Shown here: piece after piece, positions 32,058 through 44,799 of the stretch
How positions within the stretch are numbered: the stretch's first letter is position 1
How the letters are laid out: every line of letters starts with the position of its first letter
Source: Cranoglanis bouderius
Taxonomy: Eukaryota > Chordata > Actinopteri > Siluriformes > Cranoglanididae
Length of the DNA stretch: 64,000 bases
Direction: 5' to 3'
NCBI GenBank assembly: GCA_023630585.1
Contig: CM042535.1
Location: forward strand, 29,204,899 to 29,268,898
Position numbers and translations under genes: made by a program
Notes under the pieces: generated by a model
The model's input: only the letters and a program-made list of their open reading frames with translations
Told to the model about the DNA's origin: nothing
Databases searched by the model: none

Positions 32058-32983
32058 AATGCTTCAAGTGGTTTCCCCAAATTCAACTGAAAATGCAACT
32101 TATAATGACCTCCTTCATGGCATGCTTGCCCCTTCATGGCAAGCATCTTTAGTACTTAGTAGAGCACTCTTTTGCTGTTATGACCTGCTGCAAACGAGAT
32201 GCATAGCCAGACACCAGCTTCTGGCAGCATTCCTGAGGAATCTTAGCCCATTCCTCATGAGCAATGGCCTCCAGTTCAGTAATATTATTGGGTTTGCAGG
32301 TTGTAACCACCTTCTTCAAACCCGGTGACTGTGATGGCCCTGTAGAATCTTCCAGGACATCTTATGCAACCAAGCCTTGGTGGAATTTGAGGTATGCTTG
32401 GGATAATTGGCCTGCTGGATGGACCAATGACGCCCAAGCTTCACCTTCCTCACAGACGGCATGACATTTTCTCCTAAGATTTCCTTCAGTGAATCCATCT
32501 TGCCTTCCACACGCTGCAGGTTTCCAGTGCCAGAGGATGCAAAGCAGCCCCAGAGCATCACCAAGCCACCACCATGCTTGACTGTGGACAGAGTGTTCTT
32601 TCTTCATTCTTCTTTCTCCAGACATACCATCGTGATCCATCATGCCGAAAAGTTCCAGTTTTGTTTCATAGCTCCACAGAACAGAATCCCAAAACTTTTG
32701 TGGCTTATTTATATGATTTTGAGCTGACTTTTCTTGTGCTTTTGGGTCAGTAGTGCTGTTGTGAGGGATTCTAGTGGTTTGAATAATATTGAGACTGGAA
32801 AAGTCATTATAAGTTGCATTTTCAGTTGAATTTGGGGAAACCACTTGAAGCATTCATTGTGTGGAGCTATTTCAATTGCTTTTGTTTGGTTTGTTCATTG
32901 CAAACAGCTGAAAGTCTGTAAATTTTGACAATAAACCTGATTTGCAATGGGGGTTGAATAATTCTGATTGCAACTTAAAGCTC
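32058..32983 (-). mobile_element. Tc1-like element with degenerate transposase
   Basis: Inverted arms gaatgcttcaagtggtttcc...cataatgacc (left) and its reverse complement near 32800-32860. The right arm continues to gaataattctgattgcaac at 32983, while the left outer part is lost. The minus-strand frames give VMLWGCFASSGTGNLQRVEG and PQKFWDSVLWSYETKLELFG with (W)(S)YETK in place of the usual WSDETK, so the first catalytic Asp is lost. Confidence 0.75.
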
Positions 32984-33420
32984 TGTCCTAAGTGATGTTG
33001 TCTTTCACTCTCATCACTGGCTCTCTGATTTACCTGGCGCAAGAGTGCTTCATTGGTCACCATCTGGTTGGCAATTAGTGGTTTCGCTGTAGAGCTGGTT
33101 AAACTTTGAACCTATGCCCTGATAGATGGTATTATGAAACACATTCTGAATTGTCTATTAGTCATATTCAAGGTCTGTTGAAGCTTGTTTGGACATGAAG
33201 ATCAGTTTTTGTTCCAGTCTAATCAATCATTTAGGAACTGTTGGGGCATTTCACTGTCATACTGTTTACCACACATCAGCTCCTGAAAGAGCTCAGAGCA
33301 GCTTCTATCATTTAGATGTGATTGGAGCAAACTTTTCCTTTCAGGTATTGTCAGCCAATCTTTGTTCACCAACATGTCTTTAAAGTTTCCAGGCTTGATA
33401 ACCCCCAACACTCCTCTTAT
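32984..33420 (-). pseudogene. gypsy gag remnant
   Basis: Minus strand: GVIKPGNFKDMLVNKDWLTI, LLQSHLNDRSCSELFQELMC and VTNEALLRQVNQRASDE. This is a gag capsid region found in fish gypsy elements, interrupted by stops around 33220 and 33130. Confidence 0.6.
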
Positions 33421-33539
33421 GTCATTTACACTATTCTTGGTTGCTAGTCTCTCATCTATCTGTTTTGTCAGGCTTGTGTAGCTTTTGTCTGATTAACGCT
33501 AATTTGCCCTCCATGGCTAATTTACCCTCCCTCGCCTGG

Positions 33540-34805
33540 TGTAGATGTCGTGCAGAGAGAGGGGAGCAGTCCCAGAGATGCACTCAGCTAAGCACACCAC
33601 TCTCTGCAGGGCTTTGCGGTCCTGGTTAGAGCAGTTTCTGTACCATGGGGACTATGGTGTTGAAGGCTGAGCTATAGTCTATAAACAGCCTCACATAGTT
33701 CCCTTTGTTTTTGTTCATATGGGTGAGGGTGGTGTGTAGGATGTGAGAGATGGCATCCTCAGTAGACCTACTAGGGTGGTAGGTGAACTGGAGCGGATCC
33801 ATGGTGTCAGGGATGGAGGAGCAGATGGAGTTTTTGATAAGCCTCTCAAAAACCTTCATGACAAGTGATGTTAAAAACGACAGGACGATAGTCATTTAGG
33901 CAAGAGGGCTTACTGTTCTTAGGCACAGGAAGGACAACAGATTTTTATAAAGCAAGTGGGCACTACACACTCAGTTAGGGACTCGTTGAAGATAGAAATG
34001 AACAAACCAGCTAGCTGATCAGCGCAGAATCTCAGTACATGGCTGGAAATACCATCAGGGCTGGCCACTTTCCTGATGTTCACATGCTTCAGAGCCCACC
34101 GAACCTCAGCCTTCAAGGTGGTGATTGCGCTCTCATCGCTAAAAGAGCTGCTTCTTTCTGTAGCTCTATTTGGCAGACTAGTGCTAATGTAGTTAGCCTC
34201 AAAGCGCACATAGAAAGTGTTCAGCTCATTGGCCATAGAAGAGTCAGCTTTCATCGCGGTGGTGAATTGTGGTGGTGATTGTCCTAAGTCCCTGCCACAT
34301 ATGTCGGGAGTTATTGAGTTGGAAATAAGATTCCACCCTCTCTCTGTACCAGAGTTTAGCAGCTTTCACTGCATGTCAGAGAGTGTAGCATACTGCTTTG
34401 TACTCGCTCATGTTCCCTGACACAAGCCCTGCATTGCATGTGGCTGTGCGCGCATTCACTGTGGCTTGGATCGTATTATAGAAAGTCCTTATTGTGGCGG
34501 TGTGTGCTGTATCCTCAATTAGCATGCTAACAATGCTAATTGCTACATCCATAAACTCACTGACGTCAGCGGAACTCAACCAGAACTTGTCCCAGTTCAT
34601 GTCATCGAACGTGTCCTGTAGCGCAGCTTCCATTCTGGCAGACCAGCGCTGCACCACCCTCCTCTCCTGGGCTTTGTTTATATTCTGGCATGAGGAAAAT
34701 GGTGGCATGGTCTGATTTACTGAAAGCCAGAAGTGAGTTAGCTTTGTAGCCATTCCTAAACTGAGAATAGCAGTGGTCCAGTGTGTTTTCCCCTCTTGTC
34801 AGACA
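33540..34805 (-). pseudogene. Rex1/CR1-like LINE fragment A (endonuclease end to RT)
   Basis: Minus-strand order from high to low coordinate: TRGENTLDHCYSQF...KSDHATIFLMPEY (endonuclease C-terminus, about 34800-34690), VQRWSARMEAALQDTFDDMN, ADELNTFYVRFEA-type linker (34250-33920), and RT motifs PLQFTYHPSRSTEDA and LFIDYSSAFNTIVP (33895-33640). Truncated after the first RT catalytic block and riddled with stops. Confidence 0.75.
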
Positions 34806-35089
34806 GAAGACGTGTTGATAGAAGCTTGATAGTGCAGAAGAATAGCAATATAATTAAAAGATACTATGAATCTAAACATAACATACTATGACATATACTG
34901 TATAGTATTCAGCAGATTAGCATGTACCATATATGGACATAGCAGTTATTGCGGTAGCAGCCAGGTAAAAGTGTAGATAGTAACAAGAATTTAAACATAA
35001 TATTTAGTTTAAAGTTTAGCAGCAAAAGTAAAGGTGGGCGATAGGAAATGTGCAAAAATTGCAAGGGGAGTGGGATGGTGTTCAATTCA

Positions 35090-35136
<47 letters not shown>

Positions 35137-36590
35137 AGTCCAGTCTCTGAGTATTGAGGAGTCTGATGGCTTGGGGGAAGAAGCTGTTATACAGTCTGGT
35201 CGTGAGGGCCCGACTGCTTCGGTACCTTTTTCCAGATGGCAGGAGGGTGAAGAGTGTGTGTGAGGGGTGTGTGGGATCATCCACAGTGCTGGTGGCTTTG
35301 TGAATGCAGCGTGTGGTGTAAATGTCTGTGATGGTGGGAAGAGAGACCCCGATGATCTTGTCAGCTGTCCTCACTACCTGCTACAGGGTCTTGCGATCCA
35401 ATACAGTGGAATTTCCAAGCCAGGCAGTGATGCAGTTGCTCAGGATGCTCTCAATAGTTCCTTTGTAGAATGTGGTGAGGATGGGGGGAGGGAGATGGGC
35501 TTTTTTTCAGCCTTCTCAGAAAGTACAGATGTGGCTGCGCTTTCTTAGTGATGGAGCTGGTGTTGAGGGACCAGGTGAGGTTCTCCGCCAGGTGAACACC
35601 AAGGAATTTGGTGCTCCTGATGATCTCCACAGAGGAGCCATTGATGTTCAGCAGAGAGTGGTCGCTCTGTGCTCTCCTGAAGTCAACAACCATCTCTTTT
35701 GTTTTGTCCACATTCAGAGACAGGTTGTTGGCTCTGCACCAGTTCGTTAGCCGCTGCACCTCCACTCTGTACGCTGACTCGTCGTTCTTGCTGATGAAAC
35801 CCACCACGGTCGTGTCATCTGCAAACCTGATGATGTGATTTGAGCTGTGCATTGCTGCACAGTCATGAGTCAGCAGAGTGAACAGCAGTGGACTGAGCAC
35901 ACAGCCCTGGGGAGCACCAGTGCTCAGTGTGGTGGTGCTGGAGATGCTGTTCCCGATCCGGACTGATTGAGGTCTCCCAGTCAGGAAATCCAGGATCCAG
36001 TTGCAGAGGGAGGTGTTCAAGCCCAGCAGGTTCAGCTTTCCAATCAGGTGCTGAGGAATTATTGTGTTGAATGCTGAACTGAAGTCTATGAACAGCATTT
36101 GAACATAGGTGTCCTTTTTATCCAGGTGGCTGAGGGCCAGATGTAGGGTGGTGGAAATGGCATCGTCTGTTGAGCGGTTGGGACGATATGCGAATTGCAG
36201 GGGATCCAGTGAGGGTGGTAGCAGGGTCTTGATGTGCCTCATGACGAGCCACTAGAAGCACTTCATGATGATGAGTGTGAGTGCAACGGGATGGTAGTCA
36301 TTGAGGCAGGACACTGAAGACTTCTTCGGCACGGGGACAATGGTGGTGCCCTTGAAGCACGTTGGAACGATGGCGCTGCTCAGAGAGATGTTGAAGATGT
36401 CAGTGAGAACATCCGCCAGCAGGTCTGCACATCCTCTGAACACACTTCCAGGAATGTTGTCTGGTCCAGCAGCTTTCCGTGGGTTGACTCTGCGTAGTTT
36501 TCCTCACATCAGCCGTGGTTAGACACAGCATCTGGTCGTTAGGAGGAGGGGTGGTCTTCCTCGCCGTCACATCATTCTGTGCCGCAAACC
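34806..36590 (-). pseudogene. Rex1/CR1-like LINE fragment B (RT to 3' end)
   Basis: The minus-strand frame 36242-35451 (263 aa) carries the RT: PLQFAYRPNRSTDDAIS, FIDFSSAFNTIIP, GAPQGCVLSPLLF, RFADDTTVV and LSLNVDKTKEMVVDFRRA. Upstream 36252-36443 has VPVPKKSSVSCLNDYHPVAL. Downstream 35374-35135 has SLPTITDIYTTRCIHKATS and LLPSGKRYRSSRAL. One stop separates the first two pieces and a frameshift separates the last. Relatively recent compared with fragment A, since long frames survive. Confidence 0.85.
35094..35135. repeat. (GT)n microsatellite in LINE 3' region
   Basis: Continuous GT tract. Confidence 0.95.
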
Positions 36591-36612
36591 GAGCATAGAA
36601 GTTGTTCAGCGC

Positions 36613-36838
36613 ATCTGGAATTTTACAATTTTACATTGAGGAACTTTATTCTGAAATTGTTCCACAATTTGTAGACAGTTTTTCGCAGATTGGTGAACCT
36701 TTGCCCATCCTTACTTCTGAGAGACTCTGCCTCTCTAAGATACTCTTTTTATACCTAATCATGTTACTGACCTGTTGCCAATTAACCTAATTAGTCACAA
36801 AAATTTTCCTCCAGCTGTTTCTTTTTAGTAACACTTAC
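36613..36838 (-). mobile_element. Tc1-like fragment (same family as 12022-13385)
   Basis: Closely matches 13140-13365, including ctgaaattgttccacaattt and ctccagctgtttctttttag. N-terminal transposase region only. Confidence 0.8.
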
Positions 36839-36839
36839 T

Positions 36840-37065
36840 TTTGTTCTTCAGCCTTTTGTTTGGTTTGTTGAGGGGTAATATATTAAGTTAGTTTTACATA
36901 TTAACTTAAATCCAGAGTTAATAATGCTTAATAAATCTGTCATGACCTTAAAGTTGATTATTTTCATACCAGAGTGTGCAGAAGAATTTTTTTATTCAAA
37001 AATAACATCTACAAACAACATTTAATTTAAAAAATAACATCATACTTTTTCTCAGTTTATAGTCA
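36840..37065. other. AT-rich spacer
   Basis: Nothing recognised. Confidence 0.4.
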
Positions 37066-37190
37066 TGTTTAATGTTGCAGAACGTCTGTGAAACAAGTTA
37101 GGTTTAGGGGTAGTTCCTGTTATCCCTTACATTATAGCAGCTATAGACAGTAGTTCCCACACCACCCTCCAAAGATCCACACAAACACAT

Positions 37191-37235
<45 letters not shown>

Positions 37236-37523
37236 TATCGCAGTATTCTACTATATTCTTACCTATTACTGAAATAATGTGTTATGGGTAGTTCATTTCA
37301 TTCCATGATGACTTAAATGTCAGAATTAGAAGATTTGTATCATTTAAAATGTCACTGCCAATCAGATAAAGAACTGCAGTAATATATTTTTATGTAGATG
37401 TTCTATAATAAGTTTGGATTTAAATGTTGCAGAGTCAGACTTCAGAAAAATAAAGCTTGCAATACTTTAAAATCAGCAATACTAAACTTATGAGTGATTT
37501 TATTTAAATAACTAATTGATACC

Positions 37524-37966
37524 TGTTAGCACACAGAATCAAAGCGGGATGCAAGTGCAGGGAAATGTCACTTTATTAGGAACTCCAGTAATATTGGAAC
37601 AGGCAAAGTTCAAGCATTAGGCAAAAAGCGGAATCAGTAAACAGTCCAGGGTCATGCGATTAACAAACAATATCCAGAGGGCAAAGATCAAAAACCAGAA
37701 TGCACAATACAGAGGATCAAGGCTTGGTAATGACAGAAAACAACGTGACTGAGCAAATACTTCGAAATGTGAGAGTGAACTGAGAGTCCTTAAATACTGT
37801 GGCTGTGATTGTGCTGTGAAATAGGAATCAGGTGTGTGCTGAAAATGAAGGTGAACATGAATGTGGTAGTGAGTGAGTGTTGTGGGAAGTGTAGTCCTTG
37901 GCGGCCATATTTGTAGGCCGCTGGGAATTCTGGGAACTGGAGTCAGTGTCGTGGCATGACCTAACA
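37524..37966 (-). mobile_element. Solo LTR, target duplication ATACC
   Basis: tgttagcacacagaatcaaa ... gacctaaca is flanked by atacc at 37519-37523 and 37967-37971. The promoter-like tatttaag and the aataaag signal are on the minus strand. Removing it restores aattgataccatttaagat, matching the uninterrupted copy A near 17815-17840. Confidence 0.88.
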
Positions 37967-38027
37967 ATACCATTTAAGATATTTTGTAATATATTTTTTA
38001 AACAACATTTTAAAAGGTCTTAAAGTG

Positions 38028-39115
38028 CTATACAGTGCCTGCCACTATTATTGGCACCCTTGGTAAATATGAGCAAAGAAGGCTGTGAAAAATTGTCTTT
38101 ATTGTTTAACCTTTTGATCTTTTGTTCAAAAATAATTCACAAAAATACTCTGCTCTCATGGATATCAAACAATTGCAAACAAAACATAGGTTTATCCAAA
38201 ATATATATTTATATCTTTATTAAACATAGGTGTGCAACAATTATTGGCACCCCTAGGAATTCATATGAGAAAAATATATTTGAAGTATATTCCCATTGAG
38301 ATTTTACCTTTTTTTTAGTAAACCTGGGTGACTAGGAACAGGAAATTGTTCAACCATGACTTCCTGTTTCATAGGAGTATAAATATAAGATAACACTTAG
38401 GTCAAATTTCCTTAGTCATTCATAAGGTAAAACCAAGGAATATAGCTGTGATGTGCGGCAAAAGGTTGTTGAAAATGCCCATTTCCATCACCACATGTTG
38501 TTTGGAAGGGTTTCAAGAAAAAGCCTCTACTCTCATCCAAAAACAAACTCAAGCATCTTCGGTTTGCCAGACACTACTGGAACTTCAAATGGAATCGGGT
38601 TCTATGGTCAGATTAAATCAAAATAGAGCTTTTTGGCAATAAACACCAGAGGTTGTTTTGGCGCACACAGAGAGGTAGCTATATGGAAAAGTACCTCATG
38701 CCCACAAATATGGTGGTGGCTCTTTAATGTTTTGGGTCTGTTTTTCGGCCAGAGGACCTGGACATTTTGTTAGGACACATGGCATCATGGACTCTATCAA
38801 ATGTCAACAGATATTGAATGAAAACCTGACTGCCTCTGCCACATACATCAAAATCAACACAAAAATGGTTTACTGACACAAAATCAAGGTCCTGCCCTAG
38901 CCATCCCAGTCCCCTGACTTGAAACCCATAGAAAACCTGTGGGTTGAACTGAAGAGGAGAGTCCACCAGCATGGACCTCGAAATTTGAAGGATCTGGAGA
39001 GATTCTGTATGAAGGAATGGTCTCAGATCCCTTGCCATGTATTCTCCAGCCTCATCAGGAATTACAGTAGAAGACTCAGCACAATGTACAGGTTTTATCC
39101 AGCATGACAACTGAT
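38028..39115 (+). mobile_element. Tc1-like element, internally deleted, right arm lost
   Basis: The left arm tacagtgcctgccactatta starts at about 38030 and repeats inverted motifs near 38230-38260 (caattattggcacccctagg). Transposase pieces on the plus strand give MVRLNQNRAFWQ-type sequence, GGGSLMFWVCFSARG (frame-shifted) and SPDLKPIENLWVELKRRVHQ (second Asp region and catalytic Glu). The N-terminal DNA-binding part is mostly deleted after 38450. Confidence 0.75.
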
Positions 39116-39119
39116 TCGT

Positions 39120-40040
39120 GAATCAATTTATGTCTGATTCATGAAAACTGTTGTACAAATGTTTTGCGCAGAAACAAAAATGTCAGGCTAAAATTGATGT
39201 GATGGATCACTCTCCTTTTGGTCATCTAATGACGCATTTATTATTGTTTCTCCTTCAAGAGATGAACATTGTTATTTCACTTTCAGAGTTAAGAGGTTTT
39301 CATTTCTAGCAGTGAGACACAGAATCATTAATGGGACAAAACATTAATAACATCTCCATTTGAACTGTTAAAATGTGCAGATGCATTGTATTTTAATACA
39401 AAACTGTTATATTAATACAAAAAAAATTAGACACCAGGATAATATTCATTAATAATAGCACATAATATGTATGTGCTAATAATATTCATTAGCACTGAAT
39501 TTACTTAATTCAAATGCGTACATCGGTTCCATGTGATTGAATTGAGCTACATTAACACAATTTGTTTTTGTACATCCAACATGATTTGATCATATATTTT
39601 CAATGCCCTGAATGAAATCAAACTCCGCACTCTTACCTGAGCTGAAGATCAAACCCAGGTTGCTGGCATTTTGCAATGGCCACATTGCACACTGTGCAAT
39701 TCTTCCACACACATTTTAATCATGTTAATTTAAATACTATAGTTATAGTACCTGTCAGTGCCAACATCCCCACAAGATTTCATAATGTAATTGGTTTACA
39801 TTAATACTACGTGAACTGATCATTCTCACTTTACATAATTCAATCTTGTAATTAGAAACTTGTTTAAATTAAGTTTAGCATAAGCAATGAAATCACATTG
39901 ATAAGAAACATAATATTTCTATGTAAACTATACTATACTATACTATACATATTTTTTCTTAAATCTAACTGACCACATATTCCATGTTTTTTTTAAACAC
40001 TGTAATTGTAAAGCGTGGTTATGAGTAAGGAGCTATATAT
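39120..40040. other. Non-coding part of duplication copy B
   Basis: Holds intronic and upstream sequence matching copy A near 19790-20140, and a short diverged dispersed-repeat piece around 39630-39690 (tgagctgaagatcaaaccca). (ATT)n at about 40050-40090 follows. Confidence 0.5.
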
Positions 40041-40048
40041 AAATGACA

Positions 40049-40090
<42 letters not shown>

Positions 40091-40302
40091 TTTAAATATA
40101 TTTTTAACTGTTGAAGCATACGTAATTAAATGGTAATTTCAGTGGCTGTAACACTGTATAAAGTGCCTTGAATCCAATTTCAGGTGTTTTGGCCTTCTTC
40201 AAGAATTTTTTAGGAAAAATAGTATTTTGAATACATTTTGCATTAGGCTACTCAAAGCTCCTGGAGTGCCGATCTTATTTGCTTCTGCAGGATGCATTTG
40301 AA

Positions 40303-41085
40303 AAAGAGCTAAGCTCATTAATGTGGCAGCAGCACATGAAATGCATAAAATCATACAGATACAGGTAAGAGCTTCAGTTAGTATTCATATCAAACATCAG
40401 AATCTCAGTGATCTCAGTGATGATGATATGATTGTTGATGCCAGACGAGCTGGTTTGAGAATTTTAGAGGCTGAGCTGGGATTTGCACAGACAACAATCT
40501 CTTGAGTTTACACAGAATGGTGGGGGATAAAACAAACACCTTGTTCATGAGAGAGGTCAGAGGGGAATGGCCAAATTGGTTTGAGCTGACAGAAAGGCTA
40601 CTATAACGATCATTCTTTACAACTGTGATGAGCAGAAAAGTATCTTGCAACATACAGCACATCAAACCAAATGAGGTGGATAAGCTACAACCATATTAGG
40701 TTCCACTCCTGTCTGTGAGCCAAGAAGAGGAGTCTGAGGCTACAGTGGGCACGGACTTACTGGAACTGGACAGTTGAAGATTGGAAAAACGTTGCCTGAT
40801 TTGATTAATCTTGATTTCTGTGACATGTAGATGATAGGGCAGAAATTGGCATCAGCAGCATGAACCTACCTTGTGTCAACTGCTGCTGGTGGTATAATGG
40901 TTTGTGGAATGTTTTTTTTTTTTCTATTATGTGATGCAGTCATGTCAACATGGACCAGAATCTCAAAGGAATGTTTCCAACACCATGTGAAATTGATGCC
41001 ATGAGGAATTGAAGCTATTCTGAGAGCAAATGGGGTCCTACCCAGTATTAGTAAGGTGTTCTTAATAAATTGGCTGGTGAGTGTA
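40303..41085 (+). mobile_element. Tc1-like remnant (fuller copy of 20440-20735)
   Basis: gctgacagaaaggctactat, acagttgaagattggaaaaa, acatggaccagaatctcaaa and the end tggctggtgagtg follow the order of a common fish Tc1 element. The first catalytic Asp region and the segment before gtgatgcagtcatgtc are deleted, and no usable frame remains. Confidence 0.8.
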
Positions 41086-41359
41086 CATACAGAAGCTAAA
41101 ATCAGGCACTTAGAGTAATGCAAAATACTACTATAGAACCCTGTGTGTGTGTGTGTTTGCCTCCTTCCTTCACTGACCACACCCCCTTCTCCACAAGTAT
41201 TTTTCCTAAAAATGATTGTAGTAGGCCAAAAATAGAAAGAATATGGCATAACCATTCTACCTAACATAGGCCTTCCACCAGAAGTCAGTGACAAGGTAAA
41301 GAGTCCATTAGTCAGTGAAGCCCTAACAAATTCTGAGAATTTTATTAGTGTAGATTGAG

Positions 41360-41950
41360 ACAACTTTGCTTGGTTGATTAAACTGTGGGTTGTTAAGATT
41401 ACAATTATTTTGATTTGAAAAGTGAGTTCCATGTAGTAGACAAATGTCTGCTTCTATTTGAATCAAATCTCAGGATATTTTAGTTTGTTTGTTTTTTCGT
41501 ATGTGAGCCAGACAAGTGTCAATCCCTCCCAGCCACACTGGAAGATGTCCCTCCTTATAAATGACTTATTACGTATAATTATTCAAAAGCACAATTTTCA
41601 TGCTGCAGCCATATTTTTTATAAAACAGCTGGAAAGAACTACACAGGAAGATGAGCAAGTGATATGATCATATTTGTATATTACACATAATAGCCACACA
41701 TCCTCTGCAATCTCTGGACAAACAGACTCCACATCATGATTCATAGGGCACTTTCACTGCGATTCTTCTTTGATGGACAACGGCTGACTCTTATGGTTGG
41801 AGACACCATCAGAATGTAACTATAAATGTTGTCTATGTACCTTCTTCAGTGTTGACATGACAGTGTACTGTATCTGTTAATAGTACAGACACTCTTTAGC
41901 CATTGTTTAGTTTGTCTATTTATACCCTGCTGTTTCTTTGTTTCTTCTCA
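41360..41950. other. Spacer, no gene seen
   Basis: Nothing recognised beyond a 69-codon chance frame at 41458. Confidence 0.4.
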
Positions 41951-42272
41951 AAATCTTAGGGGCAGTTTACAAGACAACGTTTTCAACTAAAAACGGAAAA
42001 CTTTTTAATCGTTTTGGCTGTTCGTTTACACGACAACGGCATTTTGGGGCCTGAAAACACAAACTTTTGAAAACGGGCTCCAAAGTGGAAGTTTTTGAAA
42101 ACGATACCGTTATCGTCTCCGTGTAAACATACAAAAACGTGGATTTGTGAAAACGATGACGTCATGCACACACGTATTACGTGTTCACTCTATAGCAGGG
42201 GTCGGGAACCTTTTTAAGAGCCATTTTCTCATTTTTAGTTAATGCATTTGTTTCGAAAGAGCCGTTGCAAAA

Positions 42273-42325
<53 letters not shown>

Positions 42326-43137
42326 GACTCACCCAACACAAGTGAAAAAAATATATATCCATGCTCTTTTCCCTCTCTATCTCACGTGCCGTCATGACAG
42401 CGCGCTCATGCAGTGTTCGGGCTGACAGGGGAACGTCTTTTGTTTTCTGAATGATTTTCTCATTGTTCGGCAAATCCGCAAACAGTTCAGTTTCCATACT
42501 CAACATGCATGACTTTACATATCTCCTGTCAGTAAAAGGTTTTCATTGTCTTACAATCTCCAATGAGCCAGCATTCAGGCTTCCAGTTGCCCATGTCCTG
42601 CTTGCAGCTGCACGCCTTCCTTCGGCTTTCGCCCAGTTTTTTTTACTGTGCAAATCAGACACAGCAGAGCAGTAGTGCTTTCAATAAAAGCACGTTTCAG
42701 TCCAGTCACGCTGACATTTTCAATGCTCCTCTGAATTATTTTCATTAACTGATTTTCATTAACTTCGGCAGGCTGTACAACAAAGGAATTGTAATTGACT
42801 TTGCATTTTCTACAGGAAACTGACCTCTAGTGGCCTCTAGTGAAGTTTTTAACAATGATATGTTGGGGAAGGATGAGACACCTGGCGAGCCACATGATTT
42901 TTGTCAAAGAGGCATGCGCACAAGTACTTCTAAACAACGTGCAAGACATTCAAAACTATACAGTAACGGATTACAGGACTGTGTTTGTGCTGCATAATAC
43001 AGTGTTTTTAGTCGTTTTCGCGGATATGTGTGAACGGGGATCGTTTTGATAACTTTGTCGTCTGTAAGCGAAACTTTTCAAAAACGCAAAGGAAAAACTT
43101 TTCCTTTTTAGTACATCACTGTCGTGTAAACGTACCC
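41951..43137. mobile_element. TIR DNA element with nested hAT-like insertion
   Basis: Left end aggggcagtttacaagacaa and right end (inverted) gagggtacgtttacacgaca are imperfect inverted repeats. Both arms are rich in aaaacg motifs, a well-known fish element type. At about 42195 a second element begins cagggtcggg-like (caggggtcgggaaccttttt) after ctctatag, typical of hAT ends, and contains (CT)n(GT)n at 42273-42325. No transposase was found in either. Confidence 0.55.
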
Positions 43138-43139
43138 TC

Positions 43140-44015
43140 ATTGTGCATTTCTAGCATCTAAGCCTTGTTTTCCCCAGATAGCAAAATTTGTCTGGCCCAC
43201 TTGTGGGCCACATACTTGCTTTAGTTCTGGCCCAGTATACGCCTGGGTCCTCGGCCCAGATCTGGCCCATGCACTACTGTGAATAGAAATTATGTGTGAC
43301 CCAGATTTGACCCAGACATTATTAAACTACCACATTCATTTTTTTCATAATTAATAATTCATTAATTCATTCAAAATTGTCATATTCAAATAAATTGACA
43401 ACAATAAAGCAGTTGAAATTAATGATTTTAATTTTTTTTTTAAGTTCAACTCAGAAAATTAAAACTGTACAAAATATTTTGCACCCTATCAAATTTCAAG
43501 AATTACATTAAACATTTACTTTTAACAAGAATGCATACACAACAATGACATAAATGAACAAAACAAAAACGTGAATTTAACATGTAGAACAGATTATTTT
43601 TATCAGTTAGAATGTAATGTAATGTGTGTATATCAAGGGCAAGCTACTGCTTGTTGCACATCTTCCGTCCTCCTTCACGGTCTGAAGCCAGCTGCAGCCA
43701 CCTTTCTCAATTTCAGCATTTGTTGATGATAATGGGTTCTTTCAGACAGCAGCTAATGAACATAAGTAGAAAAATACATTAAATTCTGGCAGAAATGGGA
43801 TACACTGGCTACTACACAATTTTATAACTCAAGTATCTCAGAGACAAAACAGTTGATAACTTCTGCAATTTGAGACACGCTAAAGGCTGATTTATACTTC
43901 TGCATTGGACCTATGCGTAAATGACTAAATGACTAACCCTAATATAAAAAATGAATGAAAGTCAGTTCATGTTTAAATTGTTTTAATTATCTTTATTCAG
44001 TAAAGAAAGTAAGAA
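43140..44015. other. Non-coding, contains a gggcca-rich dispersed repeat
   Basis: 43160-43310 repeats tggccca/tgggcc words (ctggcccacttgtgggccac), resembling a dispersed fish repeat. The rest is AT-rich with no gene. Confidence 0.4.
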
Positions 44016-44017
44016 AG

Positions 44018-44222
44018 AAAGAAAATAGGTAGCGATAGCTCAGTGGTTAAAATGTTGGGCTACTGATCAGAAGGTCGTGAGTTTAAATCCCAGCACTGCC
44101 AAGCAGCCACTGTTGGGCCCTTGAGCAAGGCCCTTAACCCTCAATTGCTCAGATGTATAAATTAAATAAATGTAAGTTGCTCTAGATAAGGGTGTCTGCC
44201 AAATGCCATAAATGTAAAATAT
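44018..44222 (+). mobile_element. tRNA-derived SINE
   Basis: An A-box-like tagctcagtggttaa and B-box-like ggtcgtgagtttaaatccc are spaced as in a tRNA head. They are followed by a body with ggcccttgagcaaggccctt and the tail ataagggtgtctgccaaatg. Internal RNA polymerase III promoter parts are present. This SINE body is common in catfishes and relatives, from memory. Confidence 0.8.
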
Positions 44223-44799
44223 GTTTTCTAAACCTGAACACAGTGGGTCTCGAGCTCGAAAACGAACGCATTACCCTCTAGGCTAAAGCCCAGAAGCACA
44301 AACACTATGCACATCGCAAAAAGACAACTGAGTCTTTCCAGAAGTCTGTAGGCTACTTATAAGGAAACAACATAAGCCACAAACATTGTGTAAAATAAAA
44401 TAAGACAGCGCCACCAGCGTGACTCATATGAACCGGTTCTTTTAATCACTCATTGAAAACGACGAATTTAATTTACGCAAAAATCAAATAAATACAAATA
44501 CAAAATTCAACTTTCTCATGAATATTATATAGTGCAGTGCATAATCAGCGGTTTTTCTAATAAAGACAAGGTATTTAAATGTAATAAATGTTAAAAGACA
44601 TATCAAGCTGTGTGGGTTTTCTGACGTTATGTTCTCATTGCCATCACACATAAACATTTTCTTCTTAACATTTTAAACAACAAACAATACTGTAGACTGA
44701 AATTATGAAATTAAATTACTTACCTTTTTCAGCTGAAATGATTCCTCTTGAAAATGAAAACTCGATTGCAGCCTAGAGGATCCTAGGCTGCAGTCCTTC

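Larger units (their letters stand above)
37066..41360. repeat. Segmental duplication, copy B (partner 17197-21140)
   Basis: Collinear with copy A but interrupted by a solo LTR (37524-37966) and a Tc1 (38028-39115), which replaces the segment holding the lectin core exon. It carries no lectin coding sequence that I can see. A (CA)n tract lies at 37187-37234. Confidence 0.75.

Noticed and set aside
34909..35280. 123-codon minus-strand frame
   Set aside because: Runs over the LINE C-terminus in the wrong frame and a (GT)n tract.
39600..39690. Possible lectin signal exon in duplication copy B (cag/gtaagag on the minus strand)
   Set aside because: The sequence gggtttgatcttcagctcag is part of a common dispersed fish repeat, not a lectin exon.
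44018..44100. Possible tRNA gene
   Set aside because: Only A and B box-like parts of a SINE head; no foldable cloverleaf was seen, and a SINE body and tail follow.
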